A stretch of DNA of 64,000 nucleotides from Geomonas limicola (GTDB lineage: Bacteria > Desulfobacterota > Desulfuromonadia > Geobacterales > Geobacteraceae): contig NZ_BLXZ01000003.1 in NCBI RefSeq assembly GCF_014193675.1, positions 434,001 to 498,000 on the forward strand, given 5' to 3'. The position numbers and the translations under genes are program-made. Shown in pieces: positions 56,242 to 64,000 of this stretch (position 1 is the first letter of the stretch; each line of letters begins with the position of its first letter). The notes below the pieces were generated by a model, which did not search any database, was not told the origin of the DNA, and was given only the letters and a program-made list of their open reading frames with translations.

Positions 56242-56775
56242 ATGTACCAGATCACGCAGCTGGCGCGGCAGTTCGGCCTGTCGCGCAGCACGCTCCTCTA
56301 CTACGACCGGATCGGGCTCTTGTCCCCTTCCCTGCGCTCCTGCGCCAACTACCGCAGCTATTCGGAGGCGGACCGGGAGCGCCTGGAGACCATCTGTTCG
56401 CTTAAGCAGGCCGGCCTGGACATCGCCGGCATCCGGGCGCTCCTCGAACAGGCCCCCACCGGCACGGCGACCGTTTTGCAGCGCCGCCTGCACCAGATCG
56501 CGGCCGAGATCCACGCACTGCAGACCAAGCAGCGCCTCCTGGCGGGGATGCTGCGGCTCTCGGGAGAGGGGGGGCCGAAATCGGCGGTGGACAAGGAGAT
56601 GTTCGTGGAGATGCTGAGGGCCTCCGGGATGGACGACGAGGCGATGCACCAGCTGCACATCGAGTTCGAGCGCCGCGCGCCCCAGGCGCACCACAACTTC
56701 CTGCTCTCGTTGGGGATCGCCGAGCCGGAGGTGCAGAGGATCCGCGCCTGGTCGCAGGGGAAGATCGGGGACTAG
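56242..56775 (+). CDS. MerR-family transcriptional regulator
   Basis: This 177-residue regulator has a MerR winged helix (residues 1-70, ITQLARQFGLSRSTLLYYDR, YRSYSEADRERLETI), a dimerisation coiled coil (about 75-110) and a C-terminal effector domain (about 118-172) that is also present alone in the preceding gene. The effector region has no cysteine pattern of metal sensors such as MerR or CueR, so an organic or protein ligand is more likely. The ATG has AGGGAG a few bases upstream. The last codons and the stop codon run into a heptamer repeat. Confidence 0.92.
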   Translation: MYQITQLARQFGLSRSTLLYYDRIGLLSPSLRSCANYRSYSEADRERLETICSLKQAGLDIAGIRALLEQAPTGTATVLQRRLHQIAAEIHALQTKQRLLAGMLRLSGEGGPKSAVDKEMFVEMLRASGMDDEAMHQLHIEFERRAPQAHHNFLLSLGIAEPEVQRIRAWSQGKIGD

Positions 56776-56910
56776 GGACTGGGGACTGGGGACTGGGGAC
56801 TGGGGACTGGGGACTGGGGACTGGGGACTGGGGACTGGGGACTGGGGACTGGGGACTGGGGACTGGGGGCTGGGGACTAGGGACTGGGGACTGGGGACTA
56901 AGGGCTGGGA
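56774..56910 (+). repeat. (GGGGACT)n heptamer array after merR
   Basis: About 19 copies of the 7-bp unit GGGGACT run almost without interruption, with a few variants (GGGGGCT, AGGGACT, GGGACTA). The array begins at the merR stop codon, which is itself part of a unit (GACTAGG). The G-runs could form stacked G-quadruplexes in RNA or DNA. No ORF continues through it. The rest of the gap to 56970 shows nothing else. Confidence 0.92.
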
Positions 56911-56970
56911 ATCTGGCACCACTCTGGAACGCTCGAGGGGACAGGCAGTTGGGGAAGCAGTCCCCTTGTT

Positions 56971-58278
56971 TCAGGCGAAGAAGAGGGCGTAACAGGTGAG
57001 GTAGCTGAGCTGGCAGGCGGCCACCACCCAGCCGTTTTTCAGCATGGAGCGCATGTCCTCGGAACCGGCGAAGCCGAGAGAGCTCACCATGTTGGCGCCG
57101 GGGAAGACGAAGTTGTTCACCCGGGTCGCCACCACGAGCGCCACCGACCAGGCGAGCATCGAAACGCCGTAGCGCGACAAAAGCGGCATGAACATCTCGT
57201 TCAACAGCTTCAGGGTCGCCACGGTCGCCCCCGAAATGCCGAAGGCACCCAGGAACCCGCCGGTCACCACGATGGCCGAGCGCCCCCCGATCTCCATGCC
57301 GGGCTTCAAAAGCGTTCCCAGGGCGGCGAAGCCCCCGGCCTTCTCCACGAAGCCGATGAAGGGGTCGAGCAGCAAAAAAAGCAGGAAGAGCCCGACGTTG
57401 CCGGCCATCCCCTGAACGATGAGGCGCAGGACCTCGTCCAGGCTCAAGCCCCCGGTAAGTCCGGTGACGAAGGAGAGCCCCAGCATGATGACGATGACGA
57501 AGGAGGTCGGGGCGTGGAAGACGATCCCCCAGATGGCGGCTGCGAGGAAACAGAGGGTGAAGACCGTGGTGGCGCGCCGTGAGGCGGGGGTCGGTTCGAA
57601 GCGCTCCAGGTCCTCGGGGAGCCGGTAGGCCTCGGTGGCCTGGGTGCGCCGCTGGATGCGCTGCACCATGAACCAGGTGGCGCTGAAGGTGATGAGGGCG
57701 ACCGGACCGGAGACGTAGAGGAGCATCTCGCCGTAGCCCAGCTTGGTGAGCCCCAAAAGGGTGATGACCGGCGGGGTGAAGGGGCCCAGGATGAGCGCCT
57801 CCTCCCCTACCGCCTGGAAGATGACGGCGACCGTGGAGCGGGAGAGTCCCACCGCGGCCGCAATGGGGACGACGATCGGGGCGATGATGGCGTTGCCGCC
57901 GGCCATGGTCCCGAGAAGCCCCACCATGACGAGGCAGGCGGTCATGATGCCGAGGAGCGCCTTTTTCTGGCTGTCGATCCCGATGCCGTGGATGATCCGG
58001 TGCACGATGGTGTGCGAGACGCCGGTCGCCGCCAGAACCTCACCCAGCCCCCGCCCCAGCATGATGATGAGCCCCACCATGGCGAGGAACGACCCCATCG
58101 CCGAGGCGAGCGCCTGCCCGAAGGAGAGCAGGGTCTGGTGGCTTAAAAGCGCCCCCAGCACCACGCCGAGCACCGTTGCGGTCAAGACCTCCACGCCGCG
58201 AAACACCAGCACCACGTAGACCAACAGCGGCAAAAGCCCCGCCAGCCCCCAGATAAGCGAGCTCGATTCAACATGCAT
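56971..58278 (-). CDS. Ion transporter, NhaC/GntP-like permease
   Basis: This 435-residue protein has about 11-12 hydrophobic segments in the arrangement of the ion transporter (IT) superfamily. Features include LPLLVYVVLVFRGVEVLTA at the start, GTMAGGNAIIAPIVVPIAAA and FGISGATVATLKLLNEMF in two re-entrant-like regions, and RVNNFVFPGANMVSSLGFAG near the end. It could be a Na+/H+ antiporter or an organic anion transporter. The sequence does not decide which. The ATG at 58278 has GAGGAG eight bases upstream. Confidence 0.78.
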   Translation of the reverse strand: MHVESSSLIWGLAGLLPLLVYVVLVFRGVEVLTATVLGVVLGALLSHQTLLSFGQALASAMGSFLAMVGLIIMLGRGLGEVLAATGVSHTIVHRIIHGIGIDSQKKALLGIMTACLVMVGLLGTMAGGNAIIAPIVVPIAAAVGLSRSTVAVIFQAVGEEALILGPFTPPVITLLGLTKLGYGEMLLYVSGPVALITFSATWFMVQRIQRRTQATEAYRLPEDLERFEPTPASRRATTVFTLCFLAAAIWGIVFHAPTSFVIVIMLGLSFVTGLTGGLSLDEVLRLIVQGMAGNVGLFLLFLLLDPFIGFVEKAGGFAALGTLLKPGMEIGGRSAIVVTGGFLGAFGISGATVATLKLLNEMFMPLLSRYGVSMLAWSVALVVATRVNNFVFPGANMVSSLGFAGSEDMRSMLKNGWVVAACQLSYLTCYALFFA

Positions 58279-58307
58279 GGGGAGCACTCCTCGACACCAG
58301 TACCCGG

Positions 58308-58775
58308 TCAGTTGGCCGGCACAAGCTTCAGCGCCGCCAGCTGCTGCTCCAGGCGCGCGATCTCTTCCTCGTCCCGGGTCACTTCCTCGAGTTTCTTGTA
58401 GTAGGCTGCCCGGTAGGGCGCCGGGTTGCTCAACGGGGTTTTGGTGACGTAGGGGTTGTCCTCGACGGTCACCTTCCCCTTGGCCCGTTTCTTTTCGTAC
58501 TCCTTGATCTCGGCCGCAGTCGGGGTGCGCCCCTTGGCTACCAGCCAGCGATGGCGCAGCTTGGCGAGCTCGGCCTGCTTGGCGGGGAGCGCATCCTTGA
58601 GCGTCTTAAGCTCGAGGGCGAGCGCTTCGGAGCGGCTGGAGGAACGTGCCGCGGTCCCCTTAGCGGCCGGTTCGGCGGCGGTCTTGCCACCCTCGGTCGC
58701 GCAGTGCGCGGCGGAAGCTGCGGCTGCCACCCAGATGAGGGCGGCCAGGATTGCGCTGGCGAATTTCTTGTTCAT
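58308..58775 (-). CDS. Secreted coiled-coil protein of unknown function
   Basis: This 155-residue protein has a signal peptide (KKFASAILAALIWVAAAASA) and a mature part that is highly charged and helical, with two heptad-rich stretches (SEALALELKTLKDALPAKQA and KLEEVTRDEEEIARLEQQLA) flanking a Pro/Thr linker (DNPYVTKTPLSNPAPY). The ATG has GGAGGAGG upstream. It lies 29 nt before the transporter on the same strand and downstream of metF. No family is recognised. Confidence 0.78.
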   Translation of the reverse strand: MNKKFASAILAALIWVAAAASAAHCATEGGKTAAEPAAKGTAARSSSRSEALALELKTLKDALPAKQAELAKLRHRWLVAKGRTPTAAEIKEYEKKRAKGKVTVEDNPYVTKTPLSNPAPYRAAYYKKLEEVTRDEEEIARLEQQLAALKLVPAN

Positions 58776-58807
58776 GGTCCTCCTCCCGCGCGTGGTGCTC
58801 CCCCGGG

Positions 58808-59683
58808 TCAGGCCGGGAGCAGTCCGTCGACGAGTTCCAGGATGGCTTGGTCGCGGTTCAGGGTGTAGAGGTGCACGCCGGGCGCACCGGCAGCCAACAG
58901 TCCCTCGGCCTGGTGCCGGGCGTGGGCGATCCCCAGTTTCTGCACGGCAGCCGCCCCCCCTGCCCGATCCGCCTCCTCGAGCCTGGCCAGGAACTCGGGG
59001 GGGATGCTCGCGCCGCACAAGGAGACGATGCGCCGGATCACCTTGAGGCTCACCACCGGAAGGATCCCCGGGATGATCGGCTTTTCCACCCCAAGGGCGC
59101 GGGCGCGGGCCACGAAATCGAAGTAACTCTGGTTGTCGAAGAAGAGCTGGGTGATCACGAAGTCCCCCCCGAGTTCCAGCTTCTTCTGCAGGCAGGCGAG
59201 GTCATGCTCGGGGCTCAGCGCCTCGGGATGGGTCTCGGGATAGCCGGCGACACCGATCCCCATCTCGGGATGGGCCTCGCGGATGAAGGAAGCCAGGTCC
59301 GAGGCGTGCGACAGCGTGCGGCAGACCGAGACCTCCGGGCCGGCATCCTGGGGGAGGTCACCCCGCAGCGCCAGGACGTTGTAGACCTCCGCGCTCGCCA
59401 GCTCGTCCAGGAACTGCCGCAGCGCGGCGTGGTTCGCCCCGATGCAGGTCAGGTGCGCCATGCTCTCCAGGCCGTGTTCGCGCTTCAGGCGGGTCACGAT
59501 CTCCAGGGTGTCCCCCTGGCTGCTCCCCCCCGCGCCGTAGGTCACCGAGGCGAAGAGCGGGTTCAGCCGGGTCAGGCGCTCGGCGACCTTGAAAAAGTTG
59601 GGCCACTCGTTTTTCTCTTTGGGGGGAAAGAACTCCAGGGAGAGAAACTGCTTCCCCTGGTTCATCTGGTCGACGATTTTCAT
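58808..59683 (-). CDS. metF: Methylenetetrahydrofolate reductase
   Basis: MetF reduces 5,10-methylenetetrahydrofolate to the 5-methyl form, the methyl donor used by MetH. The 291-residue FAD-dependent TIM barrel shows SLEFFPPKEKNEWPNFF, ASVTYGAGGSSQGDT, HLTCIGAN, LALRGDLPQ, IGVAGYPETHPEA and FVITQLFFDNQSYFDF. The ATG at 59683 has GGAG five bases upstream; a longer frame upstream is not supported. It is 3.2 kb from metH on the same strand but separated by a divergent unit, so it is not in one operon with it. Confidence 0.96.
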   Translation of the reverse strand: MKIVDQMNQGKQFLSLEFFPPKEKNEWPNFFKVAERLTRLNPLFASVTYGAGGSSQGDTLEIVTRLKREHGLESMAHLTCIGANHAALRQFLDELASAEVYNVLALRGDLPQDAGPEVSVCRTLSHASDLASFIREAHPEMGIGVAGYPETHPEALSPEHDLACLQKKLELGGDFVITQLFFDNQSYFDFVARARALGVEKPIIPGILPVVSLKVIRRIVSLCGASIPPEFLARLEEADRAGGAAAVQKLGIAHARHQAEGLLAAGAPGVHLYTLNRDQAILELVDGLLPA

Positions 59684-60064
59684 GGATGCTCCGGATCCCA
59701 CTCCGGTTCTTGCCGAAAAGCGGGTGATGATTGGCGAGTGGCAGATTGCCACATTGCTCGAGATAAATACAAGGTTTTTTAACGCATTCCCGGCAGGAAA
59801 AGGCGGTTTGGAAGCACCAGGTTGCCACGGAGGTAACAGGCTGTTTTCTCCATGGCAGCTTCGCCACCCCCTACCCCCCTCCCGCAAGGGGCGGGGGACT
59901 CGCGGGCTTGAACTGTTCCAGCCGGGTGGCGCGGGATCCGTACACGCATCGGCTCCGGGGGGAATTTCTTGACTGCGGGAGCCTGAGAGAACTAACGCGG
60001 CCGGTGGGCGGGGCGTACCGAGGACCCCAGGCGGGGCTAACTGCGTATGACGCCGAAAAAAACG
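59684..60064. other. Intergenic region between metF and the ABC-F gene
   Basis: No gene is supported in this divergent gap. It holds one C-rich/G-rich palindrome (59866-59899) and GC-rich sequence without a clear aptamer. The promoter for metF is not obvious. Confidence 0.5.
59866..59899. repeat. C-rich/G-rich palindrome
   Basis: CCCCCTCCCGCAAGGGGCGG-type palindrome, related to those at 10201-10240 and 39119-39160. Confidence 0.65.
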
Positions 60065-60094
60065 TTGCCGCACCGGCTTTATTAATGCTATACA
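60065..60094 (+). promoter_or_regulatory. Predicted promoter of the ABC-F gene
   Basis: TTGCCG (60065-60070) and TATACA (60089-60094) are spaced by 18 nt. The leader of about 60 nt contains a short CCACGGGT...ACCCTGTGG hairpin just before the Shine-Dalgarno region. Confidence 0.55.
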
Positions 60095-60160
60095 TACTTG
60101 CTTACGCGACCACGGGTCCACCCTGTGGTCGTTTCATTTTGCCCAAAGAGAGAAACCACC

Positions 60161-61798
60161 ATGATTACTGCAACAAACGTCACCCTGTCCTACGGAAAGA
60201 GGGTCCTCTTCAAGGACGTCAACATAAAGTTCACCCCCGGCAACTGCTACGGCCTGATCGGGGCCAACGGCGCCGGGAAATCCACCTTCCTGAAGATCCT
60301 CTCCGGCGAGATCGAAGCGGACAAGGGTGAGATCAGCGTCGGCAAGGGGCGCATCGCGGTCCTCAAGCAGGACCAGTTCGCCTACGACGAGCACACCGTA
60401 CTGAACACCGTGATCATGGGGCACAAGAAACTCTACGAGGTGATGGCCGAGCGCGAGGCGATCTACTCGAAGCCCGAGTTCTCCGAGGAGGACGGCATCC
60501 GCTCCGCAGAGCTCGAATCTGACTTCGCCGAGATGAACGGTTATGAAGCAGAGAGCGAGGCGGCGGTACTGTTGAACGGCCTGGGGATCCCCGAGGAGCT
60601 GCGCGGCAAGCTCATGAAGGAACTGGAAGGTGGCGAGAAGGTGCGCGTGCTTTTGGCCCAGGCGCTTTTCGGCAACCCGGACGTACTCCTCTTGGACGAG
60701 CCGACCAACCACCTGGATCTCAAATCCATCTCCTGGCTCGAGGAATTCCTGTTCCGCTTCCAGAACACCGTGATCGTGGTTTCCCACGACCGTCACTTCC
60801 TGAACCAGGTCTGCACCCATATCGCAGACATCGACTTCAGCCGGATCCAGGTCTACGTCGGCAACTACGACTTCTGGTACCAGGCGAGCCAGCTGAACCT
60901 GAAGCAGCGCCAGGACGACGCCAAGAAGACCTCGGACAAGGCCGAGGAGCTGAAGGCGTTCATCCAGCGCTTCAGCTCGAACGCCTCGAAGGCCAAGCAG
61001 GCCACCTCCAGGAAGAAGCTCCTCGAGAAACTCACCGTGGAGGACATGCCGGTTTCCTCGCGCAAGTACCCCTGGGTGGTGTTCAAGCCCGAGCGCCCCT
61101 GCGGTGACATCATCCTCGAGGTGAAGGGGCTCTCGAAGAGCGTGGACGGCGTCGAGATGTTCAAGGACTTCGACCTCATGGTGAGAAAGGGGGACAAGAT
61201 CGCCTTCGTGGGGGCCAACTCCCTCGCCAAATCCATCTTCTTCCAAATCCTGGCCGGCGAGATCGAGCCGGACGCCGGTACCTTCCGCTGGGGCCAGACC
61301 ATCACCAACGCCTACTTCCCGAAGGAGAACGGCGAGTACTTCAAGGGGGACTACAACCTCATCGAGTGGCTGTTGCAGTACTCCCCCCCCACCGAAGGGG
61401 AGAGCTTCGCGCGCGGCTTTTTGGGACGCATGCTCTTCTCCGGCGAGGAAGCCACCAAGAAGACCAGCGTGCTCTCCGGGGGCGAGCGGGTGCGCTGCAT
61501 GCTGTCGCGCATGATGCTGACCGGCGCGAACGCCATCATCCTGGACGAGCCGACCAACCACCTCGACCTCGAGTCGATCACCGCCTTGAACAACGGACTC
61601 ATCTCCTACACCGAGGTGGTGCTCTTCGCCTCCCACGACCACGAGTTCGTCTCCACCGTGGCGAACCGGATCGTCGAGTTCACCCCGGGCGGCGGTTACC
61701 TCGACCGGACCATGCAGTTCGACGACTACCTGGAGAGCGCCGAGGTCAATGCGGCCCGCGACCAGCTCTGTAACGGTCACGCGGAGCTCAGCCTGTAA
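60161..61798 (+). CDS. ABC-F family ATPase, YbiT-like
   Basis: This 545-residue soluble twin-ATPase acts on ribosomes in related proteins. Domain 1 has Walker A GANGAGKS (34-41), signature LEGGEKVR and Walker B VLLLDEPTNHLDL. An ABC-F linker (about 240-300, rich in Lys and Gln) follows. Domain 2 has a degenerate Walker A GANSLAKS (351-358), signature LSGGERVR and IILDEPTNHLDLES. The DEPTNHLD motif in both halves is diagnostic of ABC-F. The ATG at 60161 has AAAGAGAG upstream. Best assigned to the YbiT group by linker length. Confidence 0.92.
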   Translation: MITATNVTLSYGKRVLFKDVNIKFTPGNCYGLIGANGAGKSTFLKILSGEIEADKGEISVGKGRIAVLKQDQFAYDEHTVLNTVIMGHKKLYEVMAEREAIYSKPEFSEEDGIRSAELESDFAEMNGYEAESEAAVLLNGLGIPEELRGKLMKELEGGEKVRVLLAQALFGNPDVLLLDEPTNHLDLKSISWLEEFLFRFQNTVIVVSHDRHFLNQVCTHIADIDFSRIQVYVGNYDFWYQASQLNLKQRQDDAKKTSDKAEELKAFIQRFSSNASKAKQATSRKKLLEKLTVEDMPVSSRKYPWVVFKPERPCGDIILEVKGLSKSVDGVEMFKDFDLMVRKGDKIAFVGANSLAKSIFFQILAGEIEPDAGTFRWGQTITNAYFPKENGEYFKGDYNLIEWLLQYSPPTEGESFARGFLGRMLFSGEEATKKTSVLSGGERVRCMLSRMMLTGANAIILDEPTNHLDLESITALNNGLISYTEVVLFASHDHEFVSTVANRIVEFTPGGGYLDRTMQFDDYLESAEVNAARDQLCNGHAELSL

Positions 61799-61823
61799 GA
61801 GACACCGCAATATCGAAGACACG

Positions 61824-61855
61824 AAAAAAGGGTTCCTCACGGGGAACCCTTTTTT
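61824..61855. terminator. Intrinsic terminator after the ABC-F gene
   Basis: AAAAAAGGGTTCC pairs with GGAACCCTTTTTT around a TCACGG loop. It is usable in both directions. Confidence 0.92.
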
Positions 61856-61882
61856 CGTCTTCCGGCTGGGTCATTGAAGGTC

Positions 61883-61971
61883 TGCCACGGAGACACGGAG
61901 CACGCGGAGAAAAGCAATCCTTTTTACGGCAAGACCTCGTATTCTGGACGTTCTCCGTGACTCCGTGGCAG
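61883..61971. repeat. Composite inverted-repeat element, copy 7 (short)
   Basis: Arms of the CCACGGAGACACGGAG type at 61883-61909 face an inverted partner at 61950-61971 across a ~40-bp interior without the AGGCCGAACC core. It lies in the convergent gap between the ABC-F and oxidoreductase genes. Confidence 0.82.
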
Positions 61972-61980
61972 ATTCCTCGT

Positions 61981-63417
61981 TTACCTGCCAAGCCTTTCCA
62001 AGGCCAGTTGTGCGGCGTGGTAGCCGCACATGCCGTGCACGCCGCCGCCGGGAGGGGTCGAGGAAGAACAGAGGAAGATGCGGCTGTCCGAGGTGGCATA
62101 CGGGTGCGGTCCGATAATGGGACGCGCCAGGATCTGGTTCAGGTCCTGGACACCGCCGTTGATATCGCCACCGATGCAGTTCGCGTTGTAACGCTCGAAG
62201 CCGGCACAGTCGCGCACCGAGCGCGCCAGGATCAGCTCCCGGAACCCCGGGGCGAAACGCTCGACCTGGCGTTCGATCCGCTCGGTCATGTCCACGGTCG
62301 AGCCGTTGGGGACATGGCAGTAGGCCCAGCCGGTCTGTTTTCCCTCGGGAGCCCGTGACGGATCGAACAGGCTCTGCTGGGCAAGCAGCACGAAGGGGCG
62401 CTCGGGATGGCTCCCCTGCCAGACCTCCTTCTCGCCCGCCGCGATCTCCTCCAGAGTCCCGCCCAGGTGCACGGTCGCCGCCCGGCGACACTCTTCCGCA
62501 CGCCAGGGAATCGGTCCGGAGAGCGCCCAATCCATCTTGAAGACACCCGGACCGTAACGGTAGGACTCGAGCTGCTGTCGGTAGCCCGGCGTGAAGCGGG
62601 ACCCGGCTATCGTGAGAGCCTGACGCGGTGTTACATTGAGGAACATCAGCTCTTTACCGGAAGTAGCGTTCAGTGATCGAACAGCCTCACCGGTGACGAT
62701 CTTCCCTCCCAACGACTCCAGGTACCCGGCCAAGGCCATGGTAATCTGCTGCGCTCCCCCTTTGGGAAACGGCCAGCCGTTGAGATGCCCGAGCACCCCG
62801 AGGATGAGACCGAAGGCTGCCGAACCGGCACGGTCCAGGGAGAGAATGGAGTGTGCGGCGAGCCCGGCAAAGAGCGCCTTGGCCCGACTCTTTTGGAACC
62901 GGTTTTCGGCAAGTCCTGTGGCAGATCTCAGTCCGTGGATACCGAAGCCGGCCATGAGCAGCGGATGGGTGGGGAAATGCATGGGTGCCAGGAGCTCGGG
63001 GGCCAAAAGCTCCCACTCTTCCAGGAGCGGCCCGAAAAGCTGTTGGTAGGCGCCGCGATCTCCGGCATCGAGGGTCTCGACGGTTTTCAGGATCTCCTTG
63101 TGCAGGAGGACGGCCGTTCCGTCATCGAAGGGGTGGGCGAGCGCGGCGTCGGGGTAGATCCAGCTAAGCCCGAACCGGGACAGCGGGAGTTCTCTGAAGC
63201 AGGGGGAGGCTTCGGCAAGGGGGTGGATGGCGGAACAGGCGTCGTGCCGGAAACCGGGGAGCGTGAGTTCGAGGGTCCGGGTGGCTCCGCCGACAGTTTC
63301 GCCGGCTTCCCGCACCGTCACCGGGAAACCGTGTCGCGCCATGGTGACAGCGGCAGCAAGCCCGTTTGGTCCCGATCCGATCACCAGTACTTCCGGTTTC
63401 CCAGCGCTGGCAGCCAT
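61981..63417 (-). CDS. FAD-dependent oxidoreductase, phytoene desaturase/PYROXD2-like
   Basis: This 478-residue flavoprotein begins with the dinucleotide-binding motif VIGSGPNGLAAAVTMARHG (about residues 12-30) and GETVGGATRT. The remaining sequence (DACSAIHPLAEASPCFRELP, SSTPPGGGVHGMCGYHAA near the C-terminus) fits the COG1233 family of phytoene-dehydrogenase-like proteins rather than a true carotenoid desaturase. No carotenoid genes are nearby and the substrate is unknown. It is downstream of marC by about 76 nt on the same strand. Confidence 0.88.
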   Translation of the reverse strand: MAASAGKPEVLVIGSGPNGLAAAVTMARHGFPVTVREAGETVGGATRTLELTLPGFRHDACSAIHPLAEASPCFRELPLSRFGLSWIYPDAALAHPFDDGTAVLLHKEILKTVETLDAGDRGAYQQLFGPLLEEWELLAPELLAPMHFPTHPLLMAGFGIHGLRSATGLAENRFQKSRAKALFAGLAAHSILSLDRAGSAAFGLILGVLGHLNGWPFPKGGAQQITMALAGYLESLGGKIVTGEAVRSLNATSGKELMFLNVTPRQALTIAGSRFTPGYRQQLESYRYGPGVFKMDWALSGPIPWRAEECRRAATVHLGGTLEEIAAGEKEVWQGSHPERPFVLLAQQSLFDPSRAPEGKQTGWAYCHVPNGSTVDMTERIERQVERFAPGFRELILARSVRDCAGFERYNANCIGGDINGGVQDLNQILARPIIGPHPYATSDSRIFLCSSSTPPGGGVHGMCGYHAAQLALERLGR

Positions 63418-63493
63418 CCTGTCCTCCGGTTCAGCAGGCGGTAGTAGCGACGGCAGCCGGTTCGAGGCAGCTCCCTCGGCCGGTCGCCGTCTC

Positions 63494-64000
63494 TTATTTT
63501 ACCGTCAAGAAGTTCCGGACGCCGGTGAAAACTATCTGGGCGGCGAGTGCTGCAACGAAGAGGCCCGTCAGCTTGCTGAGGATGGTGATCCCCTTCTTCC
63601 CCACCAGGTGCTCGATGAAGGAGGCGCACACCAGCAGTGCCCCGACACAAAGGACAGCAGCTGCCAGCGCGGCACAGCCAACAAAGATCTGCCAGTTCTG
63701 CTGCACCTCTGCCCCCATGACCAGCAGGGCACCGGTAGTTCCCGGACCGACCGTCACGGGGATCGCCAAGGGGACCACCGAGATGGCCTCCCGTTTCTCG
63801 CTGGGGGGAGCGCTGTCGTCGCCGTGCACCATGTGCACCGCCGAGAGGAAGAGGAGGCTGCCCGCGCCGATGCGGAAGGAGTCCAGCGTGATCCCGAACA
63901 GGGAGAACAAGGTATTGCCGAAGGAGTAAAGCACGAAGCAGGTTACGAGCACCGCGAGAGTCACCCGGATCGCAGTACTGCGGCGCTGTGCGGCGGTGAG
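63494..64000 (-). CDS. MarC family integral membrane protein (partial, N-terminus off the right edge)
   Basis: The visible 168 codons encode about five TM segments of a MarC/YchE-type protein: DSFRIGAGSLLFLSAVHMV, VVPLAIPVTVGPGTTGALLV (the conserved P-x-T-x-G-P-G motif) and LSKLTGLFVAALAAQIVFTG. The frame stays open to the window edge, so the true start lies outside. MarC was once linked to multiple antibiotic resistance, but the role is unproven. Confidence 0.88.
   Translation of the reverse strand, partial: LTAAQRRSTAIRVTLAVLVTCFVLYSFGNTLFSLFGITLDSFRIGAGSLLFLSAVHMVHGDDSAPPSEKREAISVVPLAIPVTVGPGTTGALLVMGAEVQQNWQIFVGCAALAAAVLCVGALLVCASFIEHLVGKKGITILSKLTGLFVAALAAQIVFTGVRNFLTVK

Noticed and set aside
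58308..59018. Extended start for the secreted coiled-coil protein
   Set aside because: The extra residues upstream of 58775 are Arg/Pro/Gly-rich and overlap the end of metF, while the ATG at 58775 has a strong Shine-Dalgarno and a normal signal peptide.

Overview
This 64 kb window comes from a high-GC, Gram-negative bacterium that looks like a member of the Geobacter/Geomonas group (Desulfuromonadota). The inference rests on gene content: desulfoferrodoxin, bacteriohemerythrin, ResB/CcsA-type cytochrome c maturation, an archaeal-type S-adenosylmethionine synthetase in a bacterial background, many two-component proteins, CheX, and intergenic DNA rich in dispersed palindromic repeats. It is a chromosomal segment. 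I see no transposase, integrase, phage gene, CRISPR array, tRNA or rRNA. Non-ATG starts (TTG, GTG) with good Shine-Dalgarno sequences are frequent. || Layout. 1-4.3 kb (minus strand): aromatic amino acid operon pheA-tyrA-(tandem repeats)-aroA-cmk. 4.7-10 kb: an unknown membrane protein and a four-gene MacAB/LolCDE-like exporter (adaptor, ATPase, two FtsX-like permeases). 10.4-16.7 kb: DUF503, a beta-propeller lipoprotein, an RdgC-like protein, mnmA, an HDOD protein and a NUDIX hydrolase. 16.9-26.7 kb: a seven-gene minus-strand operon in which a YbhGFSR-type ABC exporter (HlyD adaptor, two ATPases, two ABC-2 permeases) carries two sensor histidine kinases between its ATPases and permeases, joined by 4-nt overlaps. 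26.8-29.4 kb: an ANTAR regulator, then a manganese (yybP-ykoY) riboswitch with its own promoter and terminator ahead of htpX and a terC/alx-type metal exporter. 29.7-37.4 kb: CBS/CorC transporter, CheX, archaeal-type metK, FxsA, an NtrX-like regulator, an aminotransferase, a YchJ protein and a Dabb protein. 37.8-39 kb: a DUF4350-like secreted protein and desulfoferrodoxin. 39.2-43.7 kb: a DEAD-box helicase behind a leader terminator, a Cys-rich secreted protein and ResB/CcsA. 44-46.1 kb: BaeS/BaeR-like two-component system. 46.3-49 kb: sigma-28-type promoter, a 59-residue ORF, cheW and an MCP. 49.3-55.6 kb: a small conserved ORF, a CBS-ACT protein, bacteriohemerythrin, DUF523/DUF1722 and metH. 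55.9-56.8 kb: a MerR regulator and a small protein that copies its effector domain, behind a textbook MerR operator. 57-64 kb: an ion transporter, a secreted protein, metF, an ABC-F ATPase, a PYROXD2-like oxidoreductase and a partial marC. || The most interesting signals are the kinase-containing exporter operon, the MerR/mini-effector pair, the manganese riboswitch placing htpX under metal control, the probable attenuator ahead of the DEAD-box helicase, and several families of repeats in the gaps between genes: a four-unit tandem palindrome, composite inverted-repeat elements with a shared core hairpin, and G-rich heptamer arrays that begin at stop codons.
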